Assembly: GCA_916048095.2 (NCBI GenBank)
Contig: OU696571.1
Span: forward strand, 8,926,001-8,990,000
Direction of reading: 5' to 3'
DNA length: 64,000 nucleotides
From: Sacculina carcini
Taxonomy: Eukaryota > Arthropoda > Thecostraca > Sacculinidae
A program made the position numbers and the translations under genes. This document shows, in pieces, positions 44,946 to 56,280 of the stretch (within the stretch, counting starts at the first letter, position 1; every line of letters begins with the position of its first letter). Below the pieces are notes generated by a model, which saw only the letters and a program-made list of their open reading frames with translations, had not been told where the DNA came from and ran no database searches.

Positions 44946-47900
44946 TGGTGTCAGAAGCTCTGAACCCGTGACTGTATACTCCTTCTGGCGCGATGTCGTG
45001 TCGCCAGCCCCCTGAATTGGATTTTCATTCTGCTTCGCTGGCCACTACCTGGCGTGTGTGGCATCGTGACTGGCAATATTTCGCTGCTGCTAAAGAGCTG
45101 TCGGACAAACCCGTGTCGGTTCAGGTGGGAACCTTCTTAAATTGCGCCGGTCGTGAGGCTCAAGAAGTGGCCACCCACTTCGCGTGGACAGAGGCAGATG
45201 GTCTTCCTGCTCTACTTGATTATTTCGAAAAATATTGTTCGCCGCAGCAGAACGTTGTGATGGAGCGGTTCCATTTTTACCAGCGCAGTCAACAGCCGGG
45301 AGAGAGTGTGGCGACATTTGTTGCTTCTCTGCGCGCTCTGTCTGCGTCCTGTGATTTTACTGATCGTGACGGCATGCTCCGTGACCGTCTCGTTATGGGT
45401 ATCTTGGACAAGTCTACCCAGCAGACGTTGTTGAAGGTACCAACTCTTTCGTTGGATGTGGCATTACAGACGGCTCTGGCTGAGGAAACTGCCCGTCGGG
45501 GACAGAGTATTATGGCCAATATGGATTCTCCTGCTGCCGATTTGTGCCGTTTGTCGCCGTCTTCACTGGGTGTGCGTACCGGCGCTCGTTCGACCCCGAC
45601 AGCTGAGGTGCGGCCCTGTCGGTTCTGTTCACGTCACTACGAGATGCGCCGCTCTGCCTGTCCGGCGTGGAACCGTTTTTGCCGGGTGTGTGATCGCCGT
45701 CATCATTTTGCCGGCAGTGTGGAGTGTCCTGGGTCCGCCCCTGCACGTACTACTGCGCAGCGGCCGGTGCACGCGCCGTCGTCGACAGGGCGCCCCGCTG
45801 CCGGGGGTCGTGGGGGCTGGGCCCGGTCGTCCGACCGTCGTGTGCTGTCCGTGCAAGCTGACAATGCTGGCGAGGTGCAATTGGATACGAGCGCAATTGG
45901 GTATGCTGCACTGCAGACTGGTACGCTTGATTCTGCTGATGCGTTCAATGTTGCAGAAGACCGCAATTCTCGCAGCAGCAAAGCATTTAAAACTTTGTAC
46001 ACGCTTGACGGTAACTGCGTAAAGTTTCTTATAGATTCGGGATCTGAATCTAATGTTTTATCTTTGAGTGATTATGTTCGTGTCACTGGCGATGTTGAGC
46101 GTACATCAGTGCGCCCCTGTCATACTGTTTTACGTATGTATAATGGTGATGTGGTTCCGACAGTAGGTAAAGTTTGTGTGTCTTTTAAAAATGTGCGCAA
46201 TTCCCGTCTGCATTCTGTCATGTGTCATCTGGTAGATATGTTAGTGTTTCCGGTGCTGAGCTTGCGTTCGTCTGTTTCGTTAGGACTCATCACCCTGCTC
46301 GATTGTGACCCGCTGGATTATGTTCCCGATCCTTCCTGCACTCCTGCTGCCGCTGACTCTGTTGGCTCCCCACGTTCTTCTCTTTCTGGTCGGGATGCTG
46401 TTGTCGCTGAGTTTGCTGATGTTTTTGGGGATAATACAGTTGGTCTAGTTTGCCAGGACTATGAGATCCGTGTCGAATCCAGCGTTCCACCAGTGGTGGA
46501 ACCTCCGCGCAGAATACGCATTCACCTTCGTGACAAACTGCATGAAAAACTTGACACTCTGGAACGCTAGGGTGTAATTAAAAGGGTTGTCGAGCCCACA
46601 GAGTGGGTGTCCAATTCAGTGATTGTGTCAAAGCCATCCGGTGATATTCGGTTGTGTTTGGACCCCCGGTCGTTGAATAAAGCAATTCTTCGGGAGCATT
46701 ACCCCACACCTACTGTCGATGATGTTTCATATCGTATTTCCGGCTCTCGAGTGTTCTCGCTGTTGGATGCTAAGTCAGCATTTTTGCAAGTCGGATTGTC
46801 GGATGCGTCGTCTCGCCTCTGTTGTTTTCATACTCCGTTCGGTCGGTATCGATGGCTTCGTTTGCCGTATGGTACTTCTTGCGCGCCAGAGATTTGGCAG
46901 CGAATCATGCATGAGATGGTGGATGATTTGCGTGGTGTCGAGGTCATTGCTGACAATTTTTTGGTTTGCGGTAAGGGAAACTCTTATCAAGCTGCTTTGG
47001 CTAACCACGAAGCCAATCTTCTGGCGTTTCTGAAGCGTGCTCGTTCCCGAAATCTACGGCTAAATGGGAGTAAGTTCCGGTTTCGAGTGCCAAAAAGTAT
47101 GTGGATGGGTCATTTGTTTGACAGTTCCGGTATGCGACCAAGCACGAACAAAGTCGAAGCTGTCACTCAGTACCCCTGTCCTGCAAACAAATCTGAACTC
47201 AAACGATTTCTCGGCATGGTAGCCTATCTGTCGCGTTACATTCCGAATGTTTCGACCATTTTGTCTCCTCTTCATCAGCTCACGTGTGAAAAGTATGCTT
47301 GGCACTGGAGTACAGCGTGCCAGCAGGCTTTTGACGTTGTTAAGAACAAGTTAGTAACTGCTCCTGTGCTGGCTTATTACAGCCCGTCCTTGCCTGCAGT
47401 TGTTCAATGTGACGCTTCCAGTACTGGACTGGGCGGTGTTCTGCTGCAAAACGGCCAGCCGGTGATTTATTGTTCACGATCGCTAACTGCTACGGAGCGT
47501 TCTTACTCACAGATTGAGAAGGAGCTGTTAGCAGTTTCGTTTGTAATGAACCGTTGGATCAATTTGTATATGGCCGCCCGGTGACCGTTCATACCGACCA
47601 TAAGCCACTGGTAGCTATCCGCAATAAGTCGTTGTGTGATGTGCCTCTTCGTTTACAGCGGATGTTTCTCGGGCTTCAGCGCTACGATTACACACTTGAG
47701 TACCGCCCAGGTACTCAGGTGCCGGTGGCCGATGCACTCAGTCGTGTTCATTCCACGCTAACTGCGGCACCACTCGTCAGGTGTGTTCACGCTGTCGAAC
47801 TGGAAACTATTCATCTCAGTTCGGGCCTCGCCGCTTCTCCTGAGTGGCTAGCTGTTTTCAAGCAGGCTACTGCTGATGACGTTCAGCTGCAGCACGTGAT

Positions 47901-49183
47901 TTCCTATATTCGTGATGGTTGGCCAGATAGTCGCTCTAGGTAAGCTTTTGGTGTTAGTGTCTATTGGCCTTTCCGCGATGAGTTGACCACTCAAGACGGA
48001 TTAGTTTTCAAATCTGGTAGTTTGGTTGTTCCGCCATCCCGCCGCAAAGATGTTCTTTCGCGTTTACACAGATCTCACATTGGAATGCTGTCGGTGCTGC
48101 GAATTGCTCGCGAAAATATTTTTTGGCCAGGGATGTCGTCGGCAATTAAAGACATGATTTCCCGCTGTCCTATATGTTTGGCGCATCGTCCAAGCCAATC
48201 GGCAGAACCACTGTTGTCTCACGAGTTGCCGGAACGCCCCTGGCAAAAACTCGCTGCTGATCTGTTCGAATTTGCAGGTCGCCACTACTTGGTAGTGGTC
48301 GACTATTTTAGCAACTACGTGGAAGTTGATCGTCTTCTTCAGGTGACAACTGCTTCTGTTGTCAATTGCTTGCTGGTTCAGTTTGCGCGTCATGGAATAC
48401 CAGAAGTTTTAGTCACCGATAACGGTCCTCAATTTGCCTCTGAGGAGTTTCGCCGATTCACTCGATCTGCGGACGTTGTTCATATCACCTCTAGTCCCAG
48501 ATATCCTCAGTCTAACGGCAAAGCTGAGAACGCGGTTCGTACTGTCAAGACGATATTCAAGAAGACCGCTTCGGCGAACGAAAATCCTTTCTGGGCGTTA
48601 ATGATGTGGAGGAATACGCCTAGCGAAGGCACCCGTTATTCACCGTCTCAGATACTCTTTGGACGTCAATGCCGCACTACTTTACCTGTGCTTCGGCAGG
48701 CGCTCTTGCCCACGCCGGCGGATGGCGTTCAGGAACGTTTGCATCGTCAGCGAGTTCGTCAGCAGATCGTTCATGATGCCAGTCCTGGTGTTCGTCCTCT
48801 ACCACCAATAGCGGTTGGTTCAGCTGTAAGAATGCACCTGCCAGGGTCCAAGTTATGGTCGCCGGGCGTATGCGTCAGAGTTTTGCCTTTTCGGTCTTAT
48901 ATTGTGGAGCTGAATGGTACTCGGTACCGACGCAACCGGCAACAACTATTGGCTACAGGGGAGACTCCTCCACTGATTGTCACCTCACCTCCTCCTACCT
49001 CACCCGCTCCGCCACCAGTCAATTCTGTCAACCCTCCTGATGCGGATGCTGCTAGTTCTGTGTCGCCGCCGCTGCGCCGATCCACCCGCGAGCGGCGTCC
49101 TCCAGCGTACCTGGCGGATTATGTTCAGTGAATTTTCGTTGTTTTTTTTTCCCGTATATGTTTGTGTTCGTGAGGAAGGGAGA

Positions 49184-49309
49184 TGTGGCGTACGCGTATG
49201 TTCAGTGTATGCACAATGTGTTCAATGTGTTCAATGTAGAGGGCGACACAGATGGTGAGCCATGGCCTTGCGGCAGTCAGGCAGTCAGTCGTGCAATACA
49301 CACGTTACA
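49184..49309 (+). repeat. 3' LTR of the Mag element
   Basis: 126 bp, one difference from the 5' LTR (GGCGACACAG here, GGCGCCACAG there). Confidence 0.9.
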
Positions 49310-50902
49310 GTGAGAAGGAAATTGGATATAAAAAAAATATTTCCTAATGGTGGACGAGAGCGATGCTTCTGGAACGAAGCTGGTTAATGTTCTGGTTGGA
49401 TCGATCGAGGATCCAAGCAATGCATATTTGTGGAGGTGCGAGAACGTTGAGAGTGCGGTGAATGCGCAGCTCATCATAAAAATTGTTGATGACGCTGTTA
49501 AGGACCTGGGAGTTGCTCGACAGGATTTTTGTCTTCTCGTGTCTGACGCGACTCGTTACATGGTTTGTGCAGCGCAGACATTGAAACAATTGTATCCAAC
49601 ATTGTTTCATATCACTTGCGTTGTACATCTCCTTCACAACTGTTCAATGAAAGTTAGAAGTTTTTACAGAGAAGTGGACAATCTTTTTGCTCAGTTAAGA
49701 GCGTCAACGGTAAAAAACAAACATAGAAGAAAAAAGTTTGCCGAAATAGGGGATCCTCCACAGACAATCGTGAGGCGATGGACCAGTTGGCTGGAAGCAG
49801 CGTTTTACTATGCCGAGCATCTACCGACGGTTCGGTACATGGTCGAAAGCCATGAAGACGACGGAATCATAGTTCAACGAGCGAAAGAGAGTATGGAGAG
49901 CACAAATTTGGCGATGGGTCTCTTGGCGCTGAAGAGAAACTATTCATGCATTGCCGAGCTAGTGAAAAAGCTAGAGTCATCCCATTACACAATTGAAGAG
50001 GCTGTCAGACAGTTAACTGAATTGAACCTCGGCAAGGATCCGTGCCAAATTTCCAACTATATAAAGAAACGCCTTGATAGCAACGACTTGTTGGTCATGC
50101 ATGAACAACAATCAAGTATCACCTGCTACGTACGATTTACTACAAAAATGCCAGTCAACATAAGCAGCTGTCGAGAGGTCCTTCTCGATGCTGAACAAAG
50201 TGCTTGCCAAAGACAGGATTTTTTCACCATCCAATGTGAAAAAATATATGATTAAGTATTACAATTGTTCTTCACAAAAATCATCCAGCCAAGTTTGAAA
50301 TATAATGTTCAGCTGTGTTATGCATTGCTAATTTTGTGCTGTGTTGTGTTCTGTGCCGCATACCCGTGTCACAATTGTTAATAGTATTCTACATCGCTAA
50401 ATTGTTCCAATTGTTATTCGCCTGTATTGGGATGCTTTTTGGCGTTTTGCTGTGGAAATGTCACCAAAACCTAAGAGGAGAAAGAGAGCTCTGTGGGAAT
50501 TAACAAGAATTTATCCTTTACGAAGGAGCACAAGGATATTTTTAGGTTACTTTTTCCTGAAAATGAGGTTACTTTTTTGATAGCCCTAGTTATTAGGTTA
50601 CTTTTTATGTTCACAAACAAACAACAACCAAACTGTGTATTTCATATGGCGCACTAATCAGCAAAGGCGTGAAAAACATGTGATAAAGCGATACAAAAGT
50701 GACAATAACATTAAAACTCATAGGATATATTTAGGCTACTTTTTAGGTTACTTTAAATATAGCCTATCGTATAGACATGAAAATTTCCAACGTAATGGTA
50801 TAAATTGTTAGCGGGTAGACCACGTGGTGGCTGTTTAGTAGATGATAGAAAATGAACCAAGGAGGGTGGGACAGACACACAGACACACACACAGAGGATC
50901 TC

Positions 50903-51380
50903 TTTTTCATATATAATATAGAGGAAAAATTATGTATGTCTGTGTGTGTATGCTTCAATATGAGGTGCATTAATTGCGCGGGCTCAATGGTATAGCTCAG
51001 GGGCTTCAAACGTAATCGAAGCGATGGATCATGTTTATGAAATAAAAATAGCCCACGGGCAACTATAGACAATATAACGCTCAATTTCACCGTGTAGAAT
51101 AAATCCATATACAAAACTACCAGATTTGACTTCAAGATCCAGAACGGATCGTGCTCGAGTTCTGAATTATTCCGCACGACGGGCGGGTTTAAATATGAGG
51201 CTGGTTGAGGGAAAATATTTTGTCAAAATAAAAATAAATATATTTAAATTTAGATTTTTCAATTGACTAAGATTTGAATGAGTTTTCTTTTTTTCTTTTT
51301 TAGTTTGTAATATTTTTTATGAATTAAATATACTTTTTTTGTATGAATTGCTCCGCACAACGGACGGGTATATATGCTAG
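50903..51380 (+). mobile_element. Possible Helitron-like fragment
   Basis: Ends ATATATGCTAG|T (CTAG at 51377-51380), preceded by a GC-rich imperfect stem CCGCACAACGGACGGG. Helitrons end in a short hairpin plus CTRR and insert next to T. The left side has CATATATAATATAGAGGAAA, a sequence type common at the starts of Helitron-like elements. A related CCGCACGACGGGCGGG occurs at about 51172. No Rep/helicase. Weak call. Confidence 0.35.
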
Positions 51381-51384
51381 TATA

Positions 51385-51498
<114 letters not shown>

Positions 51499-51540
51499 GA
51501 TCCAAAATGAAATGGAGTACTCACGTGTCTGGTGGATAAA

Positions 51541-51722
51541 TGATATAAGATGAAGTTGAACTTCTTCAGACACAATATTTATTTTTTTTACCACAACGTT
51601 TCGCCTTACGGCTTTATCAAGCAGTGCAAGCTGAAGTCACTGCTTGATAAAGCCGTAAGGCGAAACGTTGTGGTAAAAAAATAAATATTGTGTCTGAAGA
51701 AGTTCAACTTCATCTTATATCA
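51541..51722. repeat. Near-perfect 85-bp palindrome with hammerhead-like core
   Basis: Arms 51541-51626 and 51638-51722 are reverse complements except for one extra T; the loop is 11 nt. The arm contains CTTGATAAAGCCGTAAGGCG followed by AAAC. This resembles a hammerhead ribozyme core (CTGATGA, a stem-loop AGCC-GTAA-GGC, then GAAAC), but the first box has one extra T and one G-to-A change. Penelope-like elements are known to carry such motifs in their terminal repeats. TA tracts flank both sides. Confidence 0.6.
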
Positions 51723-51838
51723 TATATATATATATATATATATATATAATGCAACGACGGAAATTTCACGTGGAAATAGGTCTCAGTATGGCAAAGATAA
51801 CCCGCTGAATATTTCCAACCTCAACAATCGCTATTTAG

Positions 51839-52200
51839 ACGGATGATTCAAAGTAGTTTCTTAAATATGCATGACGTTAATATGCACTTGACGTAAACTG
51901 TATGTTCAGTCGTATTTAATGACAGTAACAAATATATTTCAGCAGTGATGCTTTAGCTGGAGTATTTTTATCACACAAACAGGTTTGGGTAATCGCGTGA
52001 CTGTATGTAATCGCTAAGCACGGATGATTCAAAGTAGTTTCTTAAATATGCATGACGTTAATATGCACTTGACGTGAACTGAATGTTGAGTCGTATTGAA
52101 TGACAGTAACAAATATATTTCAGCAGTGATGCTTCAGCTGAAGTATTTTTATCACACAAACAGGTTTGGGTAATCGCGTGACTGTATGTAATCGCTAAGC
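51839..52200. repeat. 181-bp tandem duplication upstream of the CUB gene
   Basis: ACGGATGATTCAAAGTAGTT starts units at 51839 and 52020; both end in TGTATGTAATCGCTAAGCA. The units are about 96 percent identical. The second unit ends 115 bp before the CUB start codon, so it may lie in the promoter or 5' UTR. Confidence 0.9.
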
Positions 52201-52314
52201 AGCACGTGGTGAGTCAATTGTGCATCAACGTGTGGTAGTGCAGCTCACTTCCCCAGTCTAGCTTTGATTTTCATACGTGTCTTTCTATCTGGTGGATGAT
52301 ATAATTGTGAAAAA

Positions 52315-53160
52315 ATGCTCTGGGTGAATCATGACTGTTTGTCTGGGGTTTTATGTGCTGTGCTATTATTTTTCTTGTGTCATATCTCCTGTTCAGCGGA
52401 AGTGTGTGGAGGCTCTTTTTCTGAAACATCCACCAACAAGACCTTGACATCGCCTTCATATCCGCGACTATTGAATCACAGTATCAATTGCTACTACTCA
52501 ATCACGGTGCCTCCAGGACACATCATAGAGGTTACTTTCGCTGACTTTGATATGGAAAGGAGTCGACGGTATGATGCTAATTGCTCTTATGACGGCTTAG
52601 TAATCAGAGAAAATTCACTATTCAGCGATTCTCTGGCTAGATACTGTGGCTTATATACTCCTTCTGATTTTCGATCGCGCACAAATAGGCTATTATTACA
52701 TCTATACACCGATAATTCGGTCTCTTCGAGGGGATTTTCCTTGCATTACAGAGTGCTGTGCGGACAGACAAAATTTGCGGATCGTGGACAGATGATATTC
52801 GAGGAGAGGTCTATACATATCTCCCCTGACAATATGTGTGAGTACGAATTTGTCTCCAGTGACGGCACTTTTCTTGACATCAACTTTACCAAGATCAGTC
52901 TGAGCAACACAACGGTGAAAATATTAGACAGTGGAAATTTGATGAGGACTCTCGACAGCAAACATGCCTTCAACAACAACGAGGTTCGCTTCATATCCAC
53001 CACCAACGTTGTGCGTATACAGTTCTTGTACAGCAACACGCTCACTTCTGGGTTGTGCTTCATTATGTATAAGACTCTCAACCGCTCCTTGGCTGCCGGT
53101 GATCCGACCTTCTTCTTCCATGTTGGAACTGGCAGAAGTGTGGCTTCATCCATGGCATTG
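52315..53160 (+). CDS. Secreted CUB-domain protein, first coding exon
   Basis: The only convincing host gene. 282 codons run from ATG at 52315 to a phase-0 splice donor TTG|GTGAGT at 53160/53161; the frame happens to continue into the intron to 53190. Residues 1-28 are a signal peptide (GVLCAVLLFFLCHISCSA). Residues 31-149 form a CUB domain: Cys31-Cys59 and Cys90-Cys111 in canonical spacing, SPSYP at 46-50, EVTFADFDME and YDGLVIRE strands, and a SSRGFSLHYRV end. Residues 149-252 look like a second, divergent CUB (Cys149, Cys175, Cys248; lacking one usual Cys pair). Several N-x-S/T glycosylation sites are present. CUB proteins act outside the cell in protease, adhesion or receptor roles; which applies here is unknown. 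Downstream exons were not found, so the protein is incomplete. Confidence 0.8.
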
Positions 53161-53197
53161 GTGAGTGCAAATAACACATATTACACTTGACATAGCA

Positions 53198-53403
53198 CCG
53201 ATATTTCGACAATGTTGAGCGATAAAATTTACCGCTTGGAAATACTTGAGCTATTTTTTTACATTAACACAAGCATGAAAGTAAGATTTTTAAGTTGATA
53301 GATTATAATCTATTTAATTTATCTATTATAATCTAATGTAAGAAATAGTTCAGGCATTTCCAAACGGTAAATTTTATCGCTCAACATTGTCGTAATATCG
53401 GTA
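53198..53403. repeat. Inverted repeat in the CUB intron
   Basis: The left arm, CCGATATTTCGACAATGTTG and on to CGCTTGGAAAT, is mirrored at about 53356-53403 as a complementary arm (ATTTCCAAACGG...GACAATGTTGAGCG on the minus strand). Arms are about 48 bp with a few mismatches. Confidence 0.75.
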
Positions 53404-54047
53404 TAAAAAATCAAATAAAAAATCAAAATAATAATAAAATCGTAATATATAAATCAAAATAATAAAAAAATCGTCATAAAAAATCATGATTAATTAATAA
53501 TGATTTTTGTATTCGTTCAGATGGGTTTGCTTCGTCTAAAAACATGCTAACATTTGTAGAATGTGTGATTGTGTGTCAAAACATTGGACATTTATTCTTG
53601 TTTTTACTGTAATTAATAATTACAGACAAATCCGATGGCATGGTAAGATTGTGGGCACTACTACCACAGTGCGGTGGCCCATGTACCGGAAGTTCCCAAG
53701 AGATATGGAGTTTGAGATATACGATTTTAGTGTGTATGCTGTCACCTGTGAGCAGATGCACAAATCAAGCGAAATCCAAAACCATAAACAAATATATAGA
53801 AAGGCAACTACGAAATCACAAAGGTTTAATTATTCATAAAGGTATTTACTAACACTACAAACACCAACACACACATCCACAGGTACACACATACACTAAT
53901 GCGCTGCATTAAATACATGAAACGCAATGAAAACGCTATAAAAATACATAAAAACATATATACATACACAGGCACTGGGACAACATGATAATATTACATA
54001 CATGATACTATTATATATATGATACTATACTATGTTCTATATATACA

Positions 54048-54111
54048 GTAATGATGAGAACTCTCTACAGCAAACATGCCTTCAACAACAACGAGGATCG
54101 CTTCATATCCA
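54048..54111 (+). pseudogene. Fragment of the CUB exon duplicated in the intron
   Basis: Matches 52940-53000 (AGCAAACATGCCTTCAACAA...CGCTTCATATCCAC) with about five differences. It corresponds to residues about 209-230 of the CUB protein. It lies next to the 8-bp hAT target at 54192 but outside the element. Confidence 0.8.
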
Positions 54112-54199
54112 CGTCATTTATAAACGTCATTAATATTTATCAATGACGTTTTGTCAGACAAAACATGCGCAAAGTGAAGCATACACACTTGATGATAAT

Positions 54200-55486
54200 T
54201 AGGGCTGTCAAAAGTTAATAAAGTTACTTTTTCACCTAAAGGTCACTTTTTCATAAGCTACTTAAAACTGCATGAAAAGGTTATGTACGATTATTAGTAA
54301 AAAAGATATTAGGTTACCAAAAGTTACTTTTTCATCGTTAGGTTACTTTTTTGCTTTTAGGTTACTTTTTGTATCGTCAGGTTAACTTTTGTTATTTTTC
54401 TTTTTATTAGGTAAGTTTTCCACGAAGTTTGGTGACTTTTTGCAGATAAGAGGCACAAAAACGGTATATATGAGGATAAAATAGGAAATGAAATGGAATA
54501 TTAGGTTTGAAGATCAAGAAATGTTCAAATTTCTGCTGTTAGGATTTAGCAATTGATCTTCACCTTAATATCTGTTACTCGATATTTATGCGTTTTTGGT
54601 TACACAGGATAGCGTCATTCCCTTTTAGGAAATGTCCACGAACCGGAGGGTGTCGTGAGATGTTTGGAGCGTGGTATAGTACGATGTGTGAGCTCTCTAT
54701 ACCAGACCCTGCACTGTAGCACTTGACAGTACGCATTTACTTGAACAGGAAGTAGCACGTGATTTTCAGGGCGCGAGATAGCGCCATTTTTCAACGTTTG
54801 ACATTTTTAAGACTGTGAGCACAGGGTGCTACATATGGGACGACGGGGGGCATTCACACATGCAGTGTTAACGCTCACACTAATATACAAGCTGTAGTAC
54901 GTGGTGTTTGATAAAAAGTTTCATGGAAACAATATAAAGAACATTATTGCGACCATTACTAAAAATATTTACATTTGCAATTAATGTATTTCACCTTTGT
55001 ATTAGCTTTCCACTATATATGAATGCATGGATGGTTATGCTCCTTTTTGCGATGTTAGCCAAATAATATTAAGCCACTTTTGGTGGTTTGTTGTAAAAAT
55101 GGTACCAGATCGTAGAGAGGGTGGAAAAATAGTACCAACTCGGAAAGAGGATAGAAAAGAAGGACTGGTGTATTTTCTTCCTTCAGAACTGCAAACAGAA
55201 ATTGACCTTTTTGAAGGAGGCTATTTTTACGAAAGTTAGGTTATGTTTAGGTTACTTTTTATAGGTTATTAGTTTACTTTATATGTTCACAAACAAACAA
55301 CAAACAAACCGTGTTTTTCATATAGCGCACTAATCAGCAAAGGCGTGATAAACATGTGATATAGCGATACAAAAGTGACAATAACATTAAAACTCATAGG
55401 TTTTTTAGGTTACTTTTTAGGTTACTTTTTCACGAAAATAAAGTTACTTTTTCCTTATTTTTAGGTTACTTTTTTGACAGCCCTAA
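54200..55486 (+). mobile_element. Complete non-autonomous hAT element (1287 bp)
   Basis: Bounded by inverted termini TAGGGCTGTCAAAAG (54200) and its complement ending TTTGACAGCCCTA (55486), with a perfect 8-bp target duplication ATGATAAT (54192-54199 and 55487-55494). Subterminal DNA is packed with direct GGTTACTTTTT repeats, probable transposase-binding sites. The interior contains blocks also present in the transposase-bearing hAT at 42589-50767 and in copy A at 25595-27160, but no transposase. It is an internal-deletion derivative mobilised in trans. Confidence 0.9.
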
Positions 55487-55494
55487 TGATAATG

Positions 55495-56272
55495 CTTAGC
55501 GATTTACTTGAACACATATGTAATTTTCGGTTCGTGGGAAGACTAGAAGTGATGTGTTGTTGTAACGATCCGGATGACTTATCCTTCCGCATGGTGCACA
55601 GTACCCAAGGAAAACTGATAATAGGTGGGAAAAATCCGTATTCAATTTAATCTATAAGGATCCGTAACGGGTATGGCTGAACCGTTTTCAGCCGTACATC
55701 ATCTAATCCTATCCTAAATTTCTAGATAAGGGTTATCTCGTGATCTCCTAAGCACTAGAGGTGGTTCACTACAAGCTCTCTCTCCTCCCATGTACTAGAT
55801 CAGTGAATCACATCCCTGGGTCGCGTCTAAAAGTTTGGTCGCCAAACCATTTTATATTGTCGCTGGGATCTCGTAGAAAAGAAATATTTTGTCATTACAA
55901 TATACTATAATATATTTGTAATGTATCATGGGCTTATGATTTGATATTGTGATTATTTAAATGCACGCTGTTTTAGGATACCAAGCATACTATGATTAAA
56001 TTTATATCATGAATTGATCGAGCATACCATAGGTGAAATAAGTTATGATTTAAAGCATAATCATTCCTAGGGTGACTTTTTGTTGCAAATACAACTTTTT
56101 CATCATAGACTCTATTTATCCTGAGAATCCCAAAAATCAATATTTCATTGATCTGAGGTAAGTATTAAAAAGTTAAAGAAGGTATAAAGAAGTTTGTCTT
56201 GTCTTGAATTTGTCCATCAACGGTTCATCTTAATTTTGTGCAAGTATTGCAGAATATGTGCTTCTTCCAGCA
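55495..56272. other. AT-rich spacer, no gene
   Basis: No protein-like frame, tRNA or repeat boundary recognised. Confidence 0.5.
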
Positions 56273-56280
56273 CCTACACA

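Larger units (their letters stand above)
44820..49309 (+). mobile_element. Mag-clade Gypsy LTR retrotransposon, young and near-whole
   Basis: A 4490-bp element with perfect 5-bp target duplication GTGAG (44815-44819 and 49310-49314). The LTRs are only 126 bp (44820-44945 and 49184-49309; TGTGGCGTACG...CACGTTACA) and differ at one site. Primer-binding site TGGTGTCAGAAGC (44946-44958) matches the tRNA-Leu 3' end. The polypurine tract GAGGAAGGGAGA precedes the 3' LTR. Parts: gag with C-x2-C/H zinc motifs (about 45000-45900), protease with LIDSGSESNV (about 46020), RT (about 46600-47200), RNase H (about 47300-47750), integrase (about 48000-49130). Gene order and the Cys-rich gag finger fit the Mag clade (K02A2.6-type). 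It looks nearly whole, with about three breaks. Confidence 0.88.
44444..50284 (+). pseudogene. hAT transposase (CGGBP1-like amino end), split and decayed
   Basis: The amino part (44444-44764, 107 codons) has a BED-like C-x2-C...H-x5-H finger (CMLCHTTVKYEKRHYVDKHG) followed by FLKANIPLHKLSHPNIRKF, the pattern seen in the hAT-derived vertebrate protein CGGBP1. The frame stops at 44764, but NIVNKLAQDEFD is readable to 44814 in another frame. After the Mag insertion, 49347-50255 gives the catalytic region (FLVG-type VNVLVGSIEDPSNAYLW, CLLVSDATRYM, FHITCVVHLLHNCSMKVR, TIVRRWTSWLEAAFYY). A frameshift before 50160 moves the hATC dimerisation motif (VERSFSMLNKVLAKDRIFSP) into a different frame, ending near 50284. 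Inactive as it stands, independently of the LTR insertion. Confidence 0.8.
42589..50767 (+). mobile_element. Autonomous-type hAT element with transposase, host to two LTR insertions
   Basis: The left end (C/T)AGGGCTGTCAAAAG equals the termini of the complete derivative at 54200-55486. Interior blocks shared with it include GGTTACTTTTT repeats, the ATGTTTGGAGCGTGG-type block (about 44008) and ATGTTCACAAACAAACAAC (about 50607). The right end is uncertain: a terminus-like GATAGCCCTA ends at 50606, but more family sequence continues to about 50767. It encodes a decayed transposase in two parts (44444-44819 and 49315-50284). It is interrupted by a CsRn1-type LTR (42968-43790) and a Mag element (44820-49309). 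Confidence 0.75.
53161..54199. other. Intron of the CUB gene: LINE tail and exon fragment
   Basis: Starts with the GTGAGT donor. Contains a decayed tail of the third LINE lineage (53618-53710: CTTCCGGTACATGGG on the minus strand), an inverted repeat around 53200-53400 (AAATTTTACCGCTTGG... at 53226 and ...GGTAAATTTTATCGCTC at 53364), and a fragment of the CUB exon at 54048-54111. No exon with good borders seen. Confidence 0.6.
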
